From Haliclystus octoradiatus (taxonomy: Eukaryota; Cnidaria; Staurozoa; Stauromedusae; Haliclystidae): a DNA stretch of 64,000 bases. The stretch covers positions 15,496,538 through 15,560,537 of the forward strand of contig OU744446.1 in NCBI GenBank assembly GCA_916610825.1, read 5' to 3'. Under the pieces are notes generated by a model. It had not been told where the DNA came from and did not search any database. It saw only the letters and a program-made list of their open reading frames with translations. Of the stretch, positions 47,101 through 62,100 are shown one piece after another; position 1 is the stretch's first letter, and the number at the start of each line of letters is the position of its first letter. A program made the translations under genes and the position numbers.

Positions 47101-50100
47101 TCTTTGTTTATTCGATGTGAGAAGTGAGATTTTATTGTAGAAGCCTAACGGCAAAACATACCCTGAGGGTATTTGCAACGTTTAGAATTAATGTAATTTC
47201 TTTCTAATTTTTCTATTTTTAATCGCCTGTCATATGCTTATATGCAAGGTTTCTGCATATATAAATAACATACTTACATTGTAAAGGTATTCCATTTTGA
47301 TCTAGGGCAGGTCCTGTATTCTGACTTACATCACCAGGGCAAGCATCTGTATTACAATCTTTCTCATCTGTTGGTAAGCCAATGCAATCAGAACCACCGT
47401 CTGAAGGAGCAGGGCTAGTGCAGTTTCTCAGCCGGTTTACTTTTCCAATGCCGCAACTTAATGTGCACTGTGACCATTGGGACCAATTGCTCCATTCACC
47501 ATCTGTTTCAGTGAAATGTTTATATGCTTATAGTTATATTTTGCTTAAAATACTATAGTTTAATTAGTTTTTGACTAAATGTCAATGTACGATAATCGAA
47601 TTCATACGATATTATAATGGTGGATTGAACGGTTCCGAAAAAATTGCTATGTATATTATATTAACAGAAATAAAATAACACAAGGGGTAAAATACTCTTT
47701 TATGGAAAAGCAACTAACATGTGAAGCATCGAATAATATTAATCAAATGGTTTCTATCACTGTATGAAGAATGTAAGTAATCATTGTTAGATCGGTGCAA
47801 GGATTTTTGTAAATGGAAATTACCTCACGATCTGTTTTAACCTATAATAAGAACCATTGAATTTGAAGTAAAGTGTGGTGATTGAGATCTGCAAGGGAAA
47901 GGGTCCCTTCCTCTGAGATATAGCAGTATAGTATACATGTGTCTTCGTCAATCAGGAATATGCAATCTTCGTTTCTTTGTTTATGACTCCCATTATAGAG
48001 ATCAAACAACCTACAATCTCAATAATTCATCTACTGTTCTTCCATGCACAACCTCTTAAATCATAAGGGAGAACTGCCTATCATTTGAGCCATCAACCCA
48101 TATAACTAAATGTTGGATAGAAGCCAGAAATCTTAAAAATATTGTGAAACACAATGAATTTATCACCTTTCATTTGCCTTCATCTTCAGGAACCGAAGAT
48201 AGTACAGAAAGTTAATTTGTCAATCCAAATACAGTCTAAGGAGCATATATGTTTAGTAAATATATGTGATATGCAACTAGCATTATTTAGGAAAAAAAGA
48301 TTACTCCTTCTCACTTCACCTCAATACCCTATTTATGGTATTTTTTACTATATCATCCATTGATCGGAAATTCATTTATTGGATAGAGTAATCTACATTC
48401 CTGTTACATGATCATCATTCGAAGAATATAATTGTGACAGACATTCCTATCGTAGAAAATGAGCTTCTGTTCACTTTAATTGCAAGGGAAAATATTGTAA
48501 GGACTTGCAGATAGTATTAAAGCCATTTACCTATGCGGCAATGTTCAATGTTGCAATCGTCAAACTTTGTCCAGCTTCCATTGCATTGTTGTCCACCGTT
48601 TCCATTGGAAGATGTGTCACATACTCTCATCTTTTGCATTGTCCCACCACCGCAACTTACTGAACAAAGTGATTCATCAATCCAGGGACCCCACTGACCA
48701 TCATTTTGCACTGAAATTACACAGATAATTTAATATGCTACAGCTATCTTTGGTATTGATATCATTTGCCTATTAAGAAGTTTGATCAATAGTTCAATAA
48801 TGTCAATAAGTTCAAATTGTCATCATCCACTCCTTCTGACCATTTTGATATTAACAAATAGCTAGTAAACTGGTTTCAATAAAATACATAGTTGATTGCG
48901 AACATGTTAATGCTTACGCGCATGAAATGATATTATTACACAGTAATTAGTTACTCTGTTCCTCTTTATCAAAAAATGTACAAAATACAAAACAAGACGG
49001 TGTGTATCCCCGTGTATCAATAGAAAAAATGATGAAATTCAAATGTAATCGTAATATAAGATTTGGACTTAAATTGAAGTACTTGCTTGGGCGATAAGCC
49101 GTTAATAACTTTTTATATGGAGATAGGACGCCATATTTCATTGTTTAAAAATTCAGGGTAGATATAGAGTTCCGTTCGCTCAATGGGAAACATGATAACT
49201 TGGGATGCGACAATGGGCTGCAAATATTAGGATAAATTATTACTAACATAAACATCCAGGTCCGCTGTTTAAGGTATTGTTTTCAGCAGTAATAATATAA
49301 ATGAAAAACATACTCTGTTCTGATTGGCCGAGATACAAGCAATTATTCTCGAATTATTTTTGGAAGAAGTGCAAACAAAGAGAAAAACAGAGCAGAATTC
49401 TATTGCTGTAAAGAACAATGGAACTGACAATGAAACAACAGCAATAGAATTTAGAATTCTAGAAAAGCAACAAAATGTAAACCCTGTCTGGTCACAGATA
49501 ATTCTGAATTGCACCATCATTGACAAAATTTTAGTTATAAAACAAGAAGTTCATTGAAAAAGTAGGTCTATTCTTTATGTTACATTTTTAAATATTCTTG
49601 AGTAGTTATACACTATAGCAAGAAGTTTGAGCGCGGAAATAAATAATTAATTATTTTGATGGCGAATCCTGAATCCGACTTCTTCGACCAGATCTTTGGC
49701 GCATCCATTTTCTTTGCATTTTTTATCTTTATTATTAAATGGTAATCATACGATCTTTCTTTCAACTTTGAATTCAGTTAAATTGTGAATTTTTCAAAAA
49801 GATCAAAAATTTACTTGAGCAAATTAATCATGAATTGAGCAATGTAGCAAGAAATTTCAAAGTCGACTCACTTGATAAGCGACCTTAGAAGATGCCAGCC
49901 GTATCGTTTACAAGCTCTCACGGCAAATTCCCGAATTATTAACTAATTGTATGTATAATTTTATATGTAAAGCCGACATAAAGTTTTTGCAATTTTTTGA
50001 ATCAAATTAAAAGTGCTGCAAAATTTAAAGTTACTTCTAAAAATATTTGCAAATAATAAATGAAACTTGCCAGATAAAAATCATTATGACGGTTGTCCTG

Positions 50101-53100
50101 CAGCTCCGCCATATCAATTGTTAAACCTTTTATTATTTGAATTCAATCATATTCAAGTTAAAAGCAAACGTAGACCTCGCCCATGCTATTAATTTTGTAA
50201 AGTTTAAATGAGAGCATTTTTAAAACGTGGCTTAAGATTCCCACGAAATTAAATTTGGTATCCAGCTCCCTTTTGAGACTGTTGAGCTATTATTGAAATC
50301 TTTAAAACCATTTCGTAAATCGGAGAAAATAATGCACTATACTGCATATCACATGTATCAACAAAATAGAGTCGAACTATACAAGGTTCATATCGGTTTC
50401 CGACAAATTCCTGACCCAGTATTTAAGACCAACTTTCGACGGTTTTCCGACAAACCAGCTTTTTCCAACCATGTGACTTCGTGTGTTTAGCGGGAAGTAG
50501 CGCAAACTAGAGTTTCCCCAGGAATTGAAGATCCTTGTGTAACGATGGTGGATTGAGATATAGGATAAATCGTTACTAGAAAATACACATAGACGAGACA
50601 GTGATGAATCGTTATTTATGTCTTGTTCTAATGGTACGGTAGTCTTGTTCTTGTTCTACGGTAGGCAGAGGACTGTTATTTGATATTGTTATATAAGTGA
50701 ATTCAATGACTAAATATTACAATACATGATTGAGAGGCTTAATGATAAGTCGTACAAAATTAATAGTAACAATATTTATGATATATTGAGGTAATAAATT
50801 CGTATTATATGCTTCAAATAGTGTAAATGTTCAATGCTAATTAAGGGTAATTCTAAATGTTCTAATATTGAAATTAATTAATAAAATAGTGTAATGTAGG
50901 TTCTAGTGAATATAATTAGTAATGATGATAGTAATAAAAATGTAAATAGACGGTAATAATTGGTGTGAATACGAGGTAATAATATTGGATGTAATAATTC
51001 TTTAATTTGGTGAGTAATAGATAGTATTTGGTTGAGGGTTGAATCGAACTGATCGTCAAGATCGTATTTTGGGTACAGTGTTTCTAGTTGAATATTGATT
51101 GTTGGTTGTAATAATGGTGCTGAGGTTGATGTTGAAGTTGACGTAGAAGGAATAGTTGGTTGAATTGTAGTAGTTGGTGTTAACGTGGGTTGGGCGACTT
51201 GAGTTGGTAGTGTAGCAGGTTTTAGACGATCAATAGAAACAGTATAACGAGTACCAAATTTGTCAATCACAAAAGTATTAAGATTTCTGAAAATTACTTT
51301 GTACGGTCCTTGATAAGGTGCTTCGAGCGGTTTCCTAACGCGATCAATTCGTAGCCAGACGTGTGTACATGTGGTAAGCTTTGGATCAACATAAGATGGT
51401 ATAGTAGTAGGAGTACGTGAAGGTGTTCGATGAAGATATGGTAATATGGAACGGAGCTCAGTTACGAGAGTTTCGGGAGAGTTAAAATTAGATGTCATTG
51501 TACGAGGAATTAAAATGTTTTCACCAGTGACAATACTGAAAGGTGATAAGCCGGATTCGTCAGGTGACATGCGGGTAGCTAGGAGTGCCATTGGTAGAGT
51601 GCGAAGCCAGTCTTGTTGTTTGCGCGAAGAATTGTTTTGATTGTGCGATGATTGCGTTCGATTTTGCCGTTAGATTGAGGATGATAGGCTGTAGTGAGGA
51701 CACGATGAAAACCAACTGAGGAGGCGAGAGACTTTTGAAATTCGGCAGCTTCAAATTGACATCCACGATCTGTTACAATGTACAAAGGAACACCAAATCT
51801 TGTAATCCAGGTAGATAAAAATGTTGCTGCAACGGTAACAGCGGTTATGTCAGGAAGTGGTGTAGCTTCTTTCCAGCAAGAAAAACAATCAATCATCGTG
51901 AGTACATGACGTGGAGAAGGGAACAAAGAAATAGCAGGATCAGATTGTACATCAATTATATCAATATGGACAGTTTCAAAGCGTCCTGTAGGCAATAATA
52001 AATGCCCGTGTGGAGATTTGGTGTGTCTAGTGACTTTTTGCTGTTGACATGTTAGACATGTTTTGCAATATTCTTTGATGTCAGAATTCGTTGATGGCCA
52101 GAAATATCGATCGTGCCAAAATTTCCTAATGAATGAAATTATTCAATTAAGGTTTTACGAAGTTGTGATGGGATGTATGGGCGTGGCATATTTCTTGATG
52201 TATCACATAAAATTGTTGTGTTAGAGGTTATAGGAAATGATTTTAGATTATGGTTAGCAGGAGGTGATGACTCTTTTTGAGCCTCGATGATAGCAGGTAA
52301 ATCAGCAGCAATAATAGAGACAGCAGATGTAGTATGTTCAATGGTAGAAGAATCAGGTGTAGCTTGAGCGTGACGGCCATTAGTAGATATCGGAGTGTAA
52401 GATGTTGGTGTTGCAGATGAAAATATATCGGGCTATCGTGACAAGGCGTCGGCGACAGTGTTCTGAGAACCACGAATATATTTTATAGAATTGATGTATT
52501 CAGCTAGGATTGAAAGGTGTCGTTGTTGTCGGTCGGATGGGCGTGGTTGATGGGATTTAAATGCTTCTGTTAATGGACGATGATCAGTGAAGAGAGTGAC
52601 TTGACGACCTTCGATGAGTGGTTTGAACTGCAAAGTACCAAGGTAAGCAGCTACAAATTCTTTGTCAAAGTTGAATAGTTTTGGTGAGCAGAAGATAGTT
52701 TACGACTAAAAAAACCAAAAGGTACAGGACCATTGGATGTTGTTTGATGTAAAGCTGCTCCTACGGCGTAATTTGATGCATCTGTTACTAGAGTATAATT
52801 AGTATAATCAGGATTAGGATGATATAATAAAATGCGTTTAGATAGAATATCTTTGATAGAAAGAAATGCATTTTCAACAGAAGGTGTACATATATAATCA
52901 GGTTTAGCATTCATAACTTCGTGTAAGGGAATAGCTAATTTAGAAAAGTCAGGTATAAAGCGACGATAAAAATTGATAGATCCAAGAAAACTTTGGAATG
53001 ACTTATGATCAACAGGCGTAGGCCAATTGGTAAGTATTTCTGTTTTACAAGGACGTGGTTTGATGCCATTTGATGATATGGTGTGACCAAGAAAATCTAG

Positions 53101-56100
53101 TTCATATTGTGCGAAACTACATTTAGATAATTGCAAAGGTAATCCATGATCACTGAGGGCTTGAAAAATTAATTTTAAATATTCGTAATGTTCATCTAAA
53201 GTTTCTGAGGCGATTAAAATATCATCGATATATGCAAATGCAAAAGGAAACGGGCGTAAAATATTGTCTATAAAACGTTGAAAAGTTTGTGCGGCATTCT
53301 TGAGACCAAAAGTCATGCGATTAAAATGAAAAAGTCCGAATGGTGTAATGATTGCAGTTTTGTGTTTATCTTCTTCAGCCATTGGAATTTGGTGAAAAGC
53401 ACGAACTAGATCTAACTTTGAGAAAATTGTTTTATTGTGGAGTTGACGAGTAAAAGATTGAATATGTGGTAACGGATAACGGTCAGGACAAGTAATGTAA
53501 TTTAATGAGCGATAATCACCGCAAGGGCGATATTTTCCAGTAGGAACTCCATCTTTTTTCTTAGCGACCATGTGCAAAGGCGTGGCCCAAGAGCTGTCTG
53601 ATGGACTTATGTAGCCAGAATTGAGTAATTGTTCAAATTCGGAATGAGCAAGGTCAAGCTTTGTTTGTGAGAGTTGACGAGCACGTGCGTGAGTAGGTTG
53701 AGAGGTTGAAAAGAACCCAGTATCTATACGATGTACTGTGTCGTGGGACACTTCTGTTAACGTAGGGAGACTACCGCCTTCTTTGTAGGTAAATAATGAT
53801 GAATGTTCTTGAATTAGATTAGATATTTGTGAAGGCACAGTAGAAGGAATTTCGATAGTAGATGTTATAGGTAAATCAATAGTAATAGCATTTGATGATA
53901 ATTGTACAGATAAGTTTGTTAAGGGATCAGTTAATTTACAATGTCCATAATCAATAATAAGTTTGTGATATTTTAAATAGTCACTACCCAATATTGGAAT
54001 AGTAACGTCGGCTACTATAAAGGTCCAAGGGAATGATCGGCGTAATCTTCTGTAATATACCGTTGAATAGATTTGTCCGGAAACATTAATCTGGTTGCCA
54101 TTGGCAGCTTTTAGTGAATGGTTACAAGGGGAAATATCGACGGAACTTACATAGCGTTTCGGCATAATACTTACTGAAGAGCCGGAGTCAATCAGGAACT
54201 GTAAACGTGTAATGTTGAAACGACCCTCTGTGAAAAGGCGTTTTCGTATGTCAGTTTCTTTGGCTTGTGAAATATTTGTTGAATGTGAATGTTCTTGAGA
54301 ATTTTGTATTTGAGTTGAATTGTTTTGATTATAATTTCTGTGACCTATACGTTGATGACACCAAGGACGACAAGTACGGGCTTTTGATCCATTATGTAAA
54401 TGATCATCGCAAATTGTAGGATATTGATGATTTTGAATAGAATTTGTTGTATCTGTTGTGTTTTGAGCGACGGGTTGATTACGAATAGAATTAGATATAG
54501 TAGACGGTGGAATGATCATAGTGATACAAAATACATAGAGAAACAGTTGATATCTTGATAAAAAGGTAATGAATAATAGTTGAGCAATAAAGCCAAATAG
54601 TTATAATCAATAACCATGTAGAGTACAGAAAATAATATAAACTAGTAAATACGATGAAAATAGCCAAAATAATAGAGCATGTTGATAAAATAATACAATG
54701 AAAAATCCAATAGGCACTGATAAATACTTCGACGGACCAATGTAACGATGGTGGATTGAGATATAGGATAAATCGTTACTAGAAAATACACATAGACGAG
54801 ACAGTGATGAATCGTTATTTATGTCTTGTTCTAATGACGTTAGACAGAGGACTGTTATTTGATATTGTTATATAAGTGAATTCAATGACTAAATATTGGA
54901 ATACATGATTGAGAGGCTTAATGATAAGAGGCTAAAATCTTATACACTACACTTGTATTGGCGGAAAAGTTATAAGGGAAAGAAAGTAAGTCATTTAATA
55001 ATCTGGAAGTAGATGGATATATTACTCTCTATGCTGTCTACTCTACGCGTTCAATAAATGATTTGCATATAGTTGCAATTAAAGAAACTTACCAGGACAA
55101 GTTGGCATGGTGCAATTCTCGAAGCCAGTTGAATCTCCTTGACAGGGATTTACAAAACAGTTCGTAGATGTAATTTTGTATGAACATGATCTAAATGTTG
55201 CTTTTACTGAGACCCCACAGGTAGCGCTACATGCTTCATCAGTTCTCCATGTCGACCAAACACCGTTTGCTGAAATTATCAATGAATCAAATAGGAAGTA
55301 TGAATTTTCTCCCGATATCCTCTATATATAACGTAATCAAGCTTTTGAATCTCTAATATATGATAGTAGTAATTTGTCCTCTTTACTGTTTCCCAAGTAT
55401 TGATCCTGCGCAATTATTTTGAATGTGTCCTGCAGAGAAAATCTTGAAAAACTCTTTCCAAATTTTCGATAAAATCAACTTGATGAAAGACAAAGTTTTC
55501 ATGGTTAGAAAATAGTCCTAGAAAGCAGCATCTATCTGCATCATATGTATAGGGATTACGTTAAAAATGCAAGCTGCACGGATTTTATAATACATGAAAA
55601 CGGGTGAATAAAATCTGTACAAAGCCCTTTCCATGAAGTTTTTAATATATATTCTAGTCATTGATATTTTAACTCTGCAAGTGCAATGAAGAGATGCACA
55701 TCTATGACCGTCCAAGACTATAAATTAGAGACTTTTAACTGCTACAATATGTTTTGGAAGATTTGAAAGTACTTTAGTGCCTATCGGTTTCATGTTTTGA
55801 TTTGAGCACTTGAATAATGTTTGCATAAATCAATCCCAAACTTCGGCAAATTTATCAATACATTTTGCTTCCTTTGCATCTCGCAAAAAGAAAATGAAAC
55901 ACATTATCTGTGATGAAAGATCAAAGACATTGCTGTTTTGGCGCTTAAGTATAGCCTAAATAATTTCAGAAAATAATTGCTTATCAGACAAGACGAGGAA
56001 TAAATTAATTACATAATGGTTTTAGTTCTTTAAGTCTCCAAAGCCATTCAATTTATGTTTAAAGGGTCAAACCAGACCAGCAGCCTTTGCATTCAACTTT

Positions 56101-59100
56101 TTTCAAAATGGAGTCTCGCAGCCTTTTTATCAACGTCATAGCATTCCTCATAATTTTATTTGAGCCGTAGCAACCTTTTAATTTTGTATGGATATTTCTG
56201 AAAAACAACATGAAAACAGGAGCGAAACAATGCGAATTGAATAAGGATAATGAAAACTATGGTAATTATGTACGAGCTTGAAACATTAACAAAACATACT
56301 CAAACCACAGAGAGAAATACACGAAGGAATGGCAAAACTGATCAATAATAAAATACTATTTTAATTAATTTTGCTATAGAAATTAATATATTTCATGGGT
56401 CCAGAAACTACATATGATGTTTATTTCATCTCGATCGAAGTTCCATAAATATCAAGTGTGATTGAAATTTGAAAATAGAAATACAAAATAAGCTGTTGAT
56501 TTGAGGTTGTGAAAATGGAGCTTCGCTTTTTGTTCTTTGAAGGGATCTCGCATTGATTGGTTTGTAAACAGGAAAAAATTGTCAAATCTTTACTCAGGTG
56601 TTCCTTTAGACAAAATTCCTTATACCAGTCTTTGCAAATCACGAAATTTAGGTAAAACTTTGTTATGGTTTATCGCCACAGCATATGAACAGATATCCTG
56701 ATGTATAAGTGAAAGCTCTTGAGTTATCGGTAGCCTTCTACCTGCTCCTTCCCTATTACCACCATGTTCTGGTTCTTCAGGAAACTTGGCATTCGTGCTA
56801 TTAAAATTATCGAAGATTAGAAATAAAGAATACGCTAGTAAGTAAAGCTCTTGTTCAAGAATGGTTCAAAAATATTTTACGACAAACGCATTCTAGACGA
56901 GGCAAAGCCATGTTTGGAAACGAGTGTTTGAATTTTACGTACACTATTCAAAGTGTGCGCGCGCAAGGTTTCCCGGTCTGTTTTGACCCTTTAATGATAT
57001 ATTCGTTTGTGCTATACAAGGCTTATTTTCATGTAGATTTTATTTTTATGTAATACGGGAAATACGTTCTGATTTGTTGTATTGTTTTTAATGCACGTGT
57101 GAGAAAATCCTGTAAAGACACTGATTGACTCTGCAGGCTATTATAAGATTAAAAATGGACGGAAAAGATGTTCGCGATATCTTACAGACAAATATCGCTG
57201 GCTATGAGAATGCATAAGTGTATGACACTTATATATTATATTACAGTATATTATCTAAACTTTAGAGGTTCAAACAATAGATTTTAAGGACGTTTAAAAA
57301 GTGGTTAACTGGATGAAGCTCATCTAATACGGTAGATAATATCAGACTGAAAATAATTCACAGATATGAACACGCTTACCTGCATCAGAAATTAGACATT
57401 CAATCTGCCGAAAAATTATACAAGTTATTAATAAAATCCCCCAATGAAGGAGAATAAGACATACATATTTGATGGTTTGCTATAACTATTTGAAAAATAA
57501 TGTCTCACACAAATATCAACTTTTTACAATAATAAGAAATGTAACATTTTGTATTTGCAGGATTTAATAAAATTAAAATGAATTTACTCTTAGATTTCTT
57601 TGCAATACAATATAATTGGCTGAAATGTAATTTGCATAAATAAAGTGCCAGCTTAATTGTCCGCTTATCTGCAGCCTGGCTTTTAGCCTCTTAAATATTA
57701 ATTATCAAATAATTATTTAATAATCTATGATCAATGTTACTTTTATAAATGCAAAGGAATCCATAATCAATCTTTCAATCATCTAAGCCGGCTTACTGAA
57801 TAGAATGAATTCAAATAAGACATGTTTTAAAGATTCAAAGACAGGTGAGAGAAATTGGTATCACCAATAATGGCTGCAAAGAAGTCGTTGGAGCTACTTT
57901 AAATTATATATCATACTTTATAACAGAAACACCATGACGAATAGACAGTACAATTCCAACCATAATGATTAGTGAATGCAAAAACCACACATTCATATTT
58001 GCTACTATAGTGGCAGGGATGTTAGTAACGATTACAAAAGTAACGACGTTACTTGTAATCGTTAGTTTTTAGTAACTTCTACTTGTAACTAGTTACAATT
58101 AGGATTAAAAATAAAGTAACGATTACTCGTTACTTTTTCACTACATTTTCGTTTTCTTCCGTTACTTTTTTCACAAAAGAGTGCTCAAAGTTAGCAGCTT
58201 CTCGATCGCTATTGTGTTTTAATTAGTCAAAATCTTTTGTTCTCATTGTTACCATCCAAGAACAATAAAAACACAGACAAAAAGTTCCCAACAACTGCAG
58301 GAAATCCTGTTATAAATTTGGAAGTCAAGAAAATTACATTCAGGGAAGTAACATTCTGCTATTATGTCTGTTCGATCAATTAATTGTCATAGCAACCAAG
58401 CCTGAAATAGAACTAATGGCGCGTAACTTGAGATTTTATTTATTATGGAAATTAGGGGGGTCGCCTAGACCATTCAAAAACACGCAAAAGACGTCGCTGT
58501 GAAATATTCATCGGGTGCCTGTTTTCGTATTTATATTGTCAACAAGAACATTTGATTAATTAACAAATTAAAATACAGAATTATTATTTGAATACTTCAT
58601 ATATGTCTCATTGCTTCTGTTGGATATTTTTGGACTTATTTAGAAAAAGTAACGGAAAAGTAACTGTAACTAGTTACTTTCGAATTAAAAGTAACTTGTA
58701 ACTTGTAATCGTTACTTTTTCTGAAAAGTAACGTCTGATAGTAACTAGTTACTTTCTCGTCCAAGTAACGGTAACTGTAACTAGATACTTTTAAAAAGTA
58801 ACTTTAACATCCCATCCCATAATAGTGGCTACTATAGTGCAACCAATATTAAGAAATGTTAATGTCTGATTGTTGCGTTGCGTTTACCATTATAGCTCTG
58901 CACTTATTTCATCTAGAACTATTAAAGCATCAAAGACAGCATAATACTTCAGCACTACCCATACACTTAGTTTGACTAATTCTATAATTAATTGGGAAGT
59001 TTAAATTTGGGAATCAATGCTTCACATATTAGATATTCCTAACAAGAAGGCTAATTCACGAACGAGAGAGCTTTTCCTCAAATATTGCAACCAACATTAC

Positions 59101-62100
59101 TTTAAGTAGATGCTTCTGAATTTTTCTGAATTTTTCCCACAGTGTTCCTGCCTCTCTTGCATGCTAACACTCGATACCAGCACTGTACTTCTTGTTGGCT
59201 GATTCCATCTGTCATAAAAACGGTTTTAATCGGTTTTTGCATGAGATACAGGAATGAAAAGTGTTTCAACCAGGCTCCGAAACAAATTTTGAATACCCCT
59301 GTCAAATTGCTAGGCCCATATTAGGGGTCAAAAACCCATTTACTGCAACGGCCCCGGAAGAGGAAATAAATAGTCATTTTACAGTCCCGCGGCACCAACA
59401 ACTCCCTTCATCATTTATTTTGTTCAATAATCTTTAATTGTTTCTACATTTGATACAATTACACTACAATACCGATTAAGGCACTATACAATATGTACTT
59501 TGTTCAGATCAAATCTTACTAGGTAAGAAGCCAACATCTCTTTCTCAAATGATTACCCTGTCTGTTAAACCTCAAAAAGATGAATATGAGTTCATAATCA
59601 GGGGCGGATCCAGACTGTCGCAACTGTCGCGCAAGCGACAGTCAGCATTTTGAAGAAAATGCAAAAATTTGTTTTGTTTTCATATTATTGATCCTCAACG
59701 TTAGTTGTTATTTTATTATAATCGTATCCCTTAAGTTAGTAAATAACGTATTCATTATTTCCCAGTTTGTCCCATTGAGTTTTCTTACGATATTACGCAG
59801 ACCCTACTAATCATAAAAAATAATTTGGGTCTGCGCGCAGGCTAATGCATCCAGAGAAGAAAAATTATCGAGGACATATATGGCAAAAATGACAACTTAA
59901 GCTGATTTTACGTTTTGGCAAACGAATAAAGCTTCTCAAAAGCCAAAACTGCAGATATAATAGCCTTCACCGTCTGATTTCCTTCGATGATTTTTCTCCA
60001 CCACTCGTCAAAGATCAGATTATGATTTAAATGTTCGAATTTACTGTATATTGAGTGGTAAGTGATCAAAGCAACATTCATGGCTCATGACTGCACGCCA
60101 ACAAAACAACCAAAATAAGTAAAAAATGTGTCAAAAATAAGTAATTTTACCGCTCGTTGTTTTTGAATTCTTTAACGGACATGTGCAGATTATTTCTCTG
60201 TCAAATATTTTCAAGATTGAAGTAGTTTGATTCAATTAGAACCAATCATATTGCGTAAAGCAAGGACAGGCTTGGGTTTTGTCCATGATTACGTCATATT
60301 AAAGGAAAAAATACATTTGCCAATTGACATACCAGACCCCCCTCTATCTGGGCTTGGTCCAGCCTCAATTTTCAAAATATTTTAATTTAATTAATTAATT
60401 TCAAGTGAATTTTCAAGTGGATTTCAAATTAGTAAAATCCACTTGAAATTGCCATAATCCATTTGGATATTGCTTTGATGGAATATAGTAATAGAGAATA
60501 TTATAATATAATATAATAATGTGAATCTAGGAAGAGCTTGAAAATTACGAATAATTGTAAAATGAATTATATTACATGTGGTTAATGTTCAAATACATAA
60601 TATATCAAAGTTTATATGGAAACATTGAATAGCAGCTTGACAAAAACTATCTTTTATTGTCTGATATATTTAGCATAGCAAAATAAGTTATAATCGTCAG
60701 CGGAAGGCAACATTTGCACAACAACTATTTGATGGCATTTACGACCCTGTCTGTAACAATAGAAAAGCTACATGTTGTTTCATAAGCTAACATACAATTC
60801 CGGTAGCTTTCACTCAGGACATATCATATGTTGTCTTGAAATAATAAATGCAATGTCACAGAAAAGAAAGCCTCGGCCTGCAAGCCAACAAAGCATTATT
60901 GATAAATGCGAATTTGATCATTTATCTGCATTCAGCAACTGCTCAACTTAAAATTCGTAATTCCATTAATAAAACGTTTTTGTGTTAGTAATATTTGTTG
61001 CAATAAAGTTGTTATTACTTATTGTATCTTCAATTCTAGCTGTTATTTGTAGTAAATTCACGAAGGTATCAGATCCGAAAATAGTTTGAGAATCAGTTGA
61101 AATAGAATTTACGCGTTTGCATTTCAATGTGACCCATTATCTCTTGACAAAAGAGTCTGGAACTGGTTCCCGTGCACGGTTTTTCATAATTTTTGGCATG
61201 GAATTTCCTCTTAGATATTGATTGATTTTGAGGGTGGCCCAGAGGTGCAAAACACACACACACACAATCTCAGAACACGCACACAATCTCAGAACACGCA
61301 CACAATCTCCCAACATGCACATGTAATCTCATAACGTGCACACGAAACCCACAACACCCATATGGTCTCGTGACACGCACACAATCTCCCAACGTCTCAC
61401 ACAAAACCCACTAAACTCAAATAGTTGTACTTTATTATACATTATATCAATGCTAATTAAATTATTATACTGTACTTATGATAATGGATAAGAATGTTTA
61501 TTGTAAAGTATTATTTTCAGGAAGGCCTAGGCTGTGAGTTACGTTATTGGAAAAACTCCCATGAGGATAAGATATCAAATCAAACACAGCTTACTCGATT
61601 AAAATAGTACGGTTTACGTTGCCATGGAAGGGATTTCAATGTACATCATGTCCGACACTGCATCCAAGAGGAGCTGATGTATACCAGAGTGCTTACTAGG
61701 CTACAGAATTTACAACCATTTATTCTTAAATCTGTATTTCAATTTAAACACTAAATCTTTTAAGCTTTGTAAACAGTTGCTCTAGAGATTATTAACGTAG
61801 AGAATAGTTACATCAAGATTAAATCAGAAGCATAAACGTGCAGTACATCATTTTCAAAGCTAACTGTACGCAAAGGATTTTTATATTTTAGTCTTGTCTA
61901 ATGTCAAATTACTAGCATGTGCGGTAAAAAATGATGATCAAGTATAATTTGATTCCAACTAATGGATATCTATCAATCAGGGTATTAATTAGACAGTATT
62001 TTTGTGAGATGTGTGCGAGTTGTGAGCTTTCTATGCGCGTTTTCAGGGTGTGTGCATGCTGCGAGATTGCCTGCGTGTTGTGGGTTTTGTGTGCGCGTTG

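Larger units (their letters stand above)
50538..54951 (-). mobile_element. Degenerate Ty3/gypsy-type LTR retrotransposon
   Basis: 4,414 bp between two similar ~215-bp LTRs (50538-50756 and 54741-54951), flanked by the 4-bp repeat CTTG (50534-50537 and 54952-54955). On the minus strand a TGG-starting primer-binding site follows the 5' LTR (near 54739-54722). The order protease, reverse transcriptase, RNase H, integrase is that of Ty3/gypsy. There is room for only about 220 bp between LTR and pol, so most of gag is missing. Several frame breaks show it is inactive. Confidence 0.88.

Noticed and set aside
49324..49557. Overlapping open frames on both strands
   Set aside because: Both strands are open over the same stretch and neither product resembles a protein family.
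59609..60360. Transposon starting CAGGGGCGGATCCAG
   Set aside because: The left edge resembles common hAT-type ends, but no convincing inverse partner was found to the right, so no element is called.
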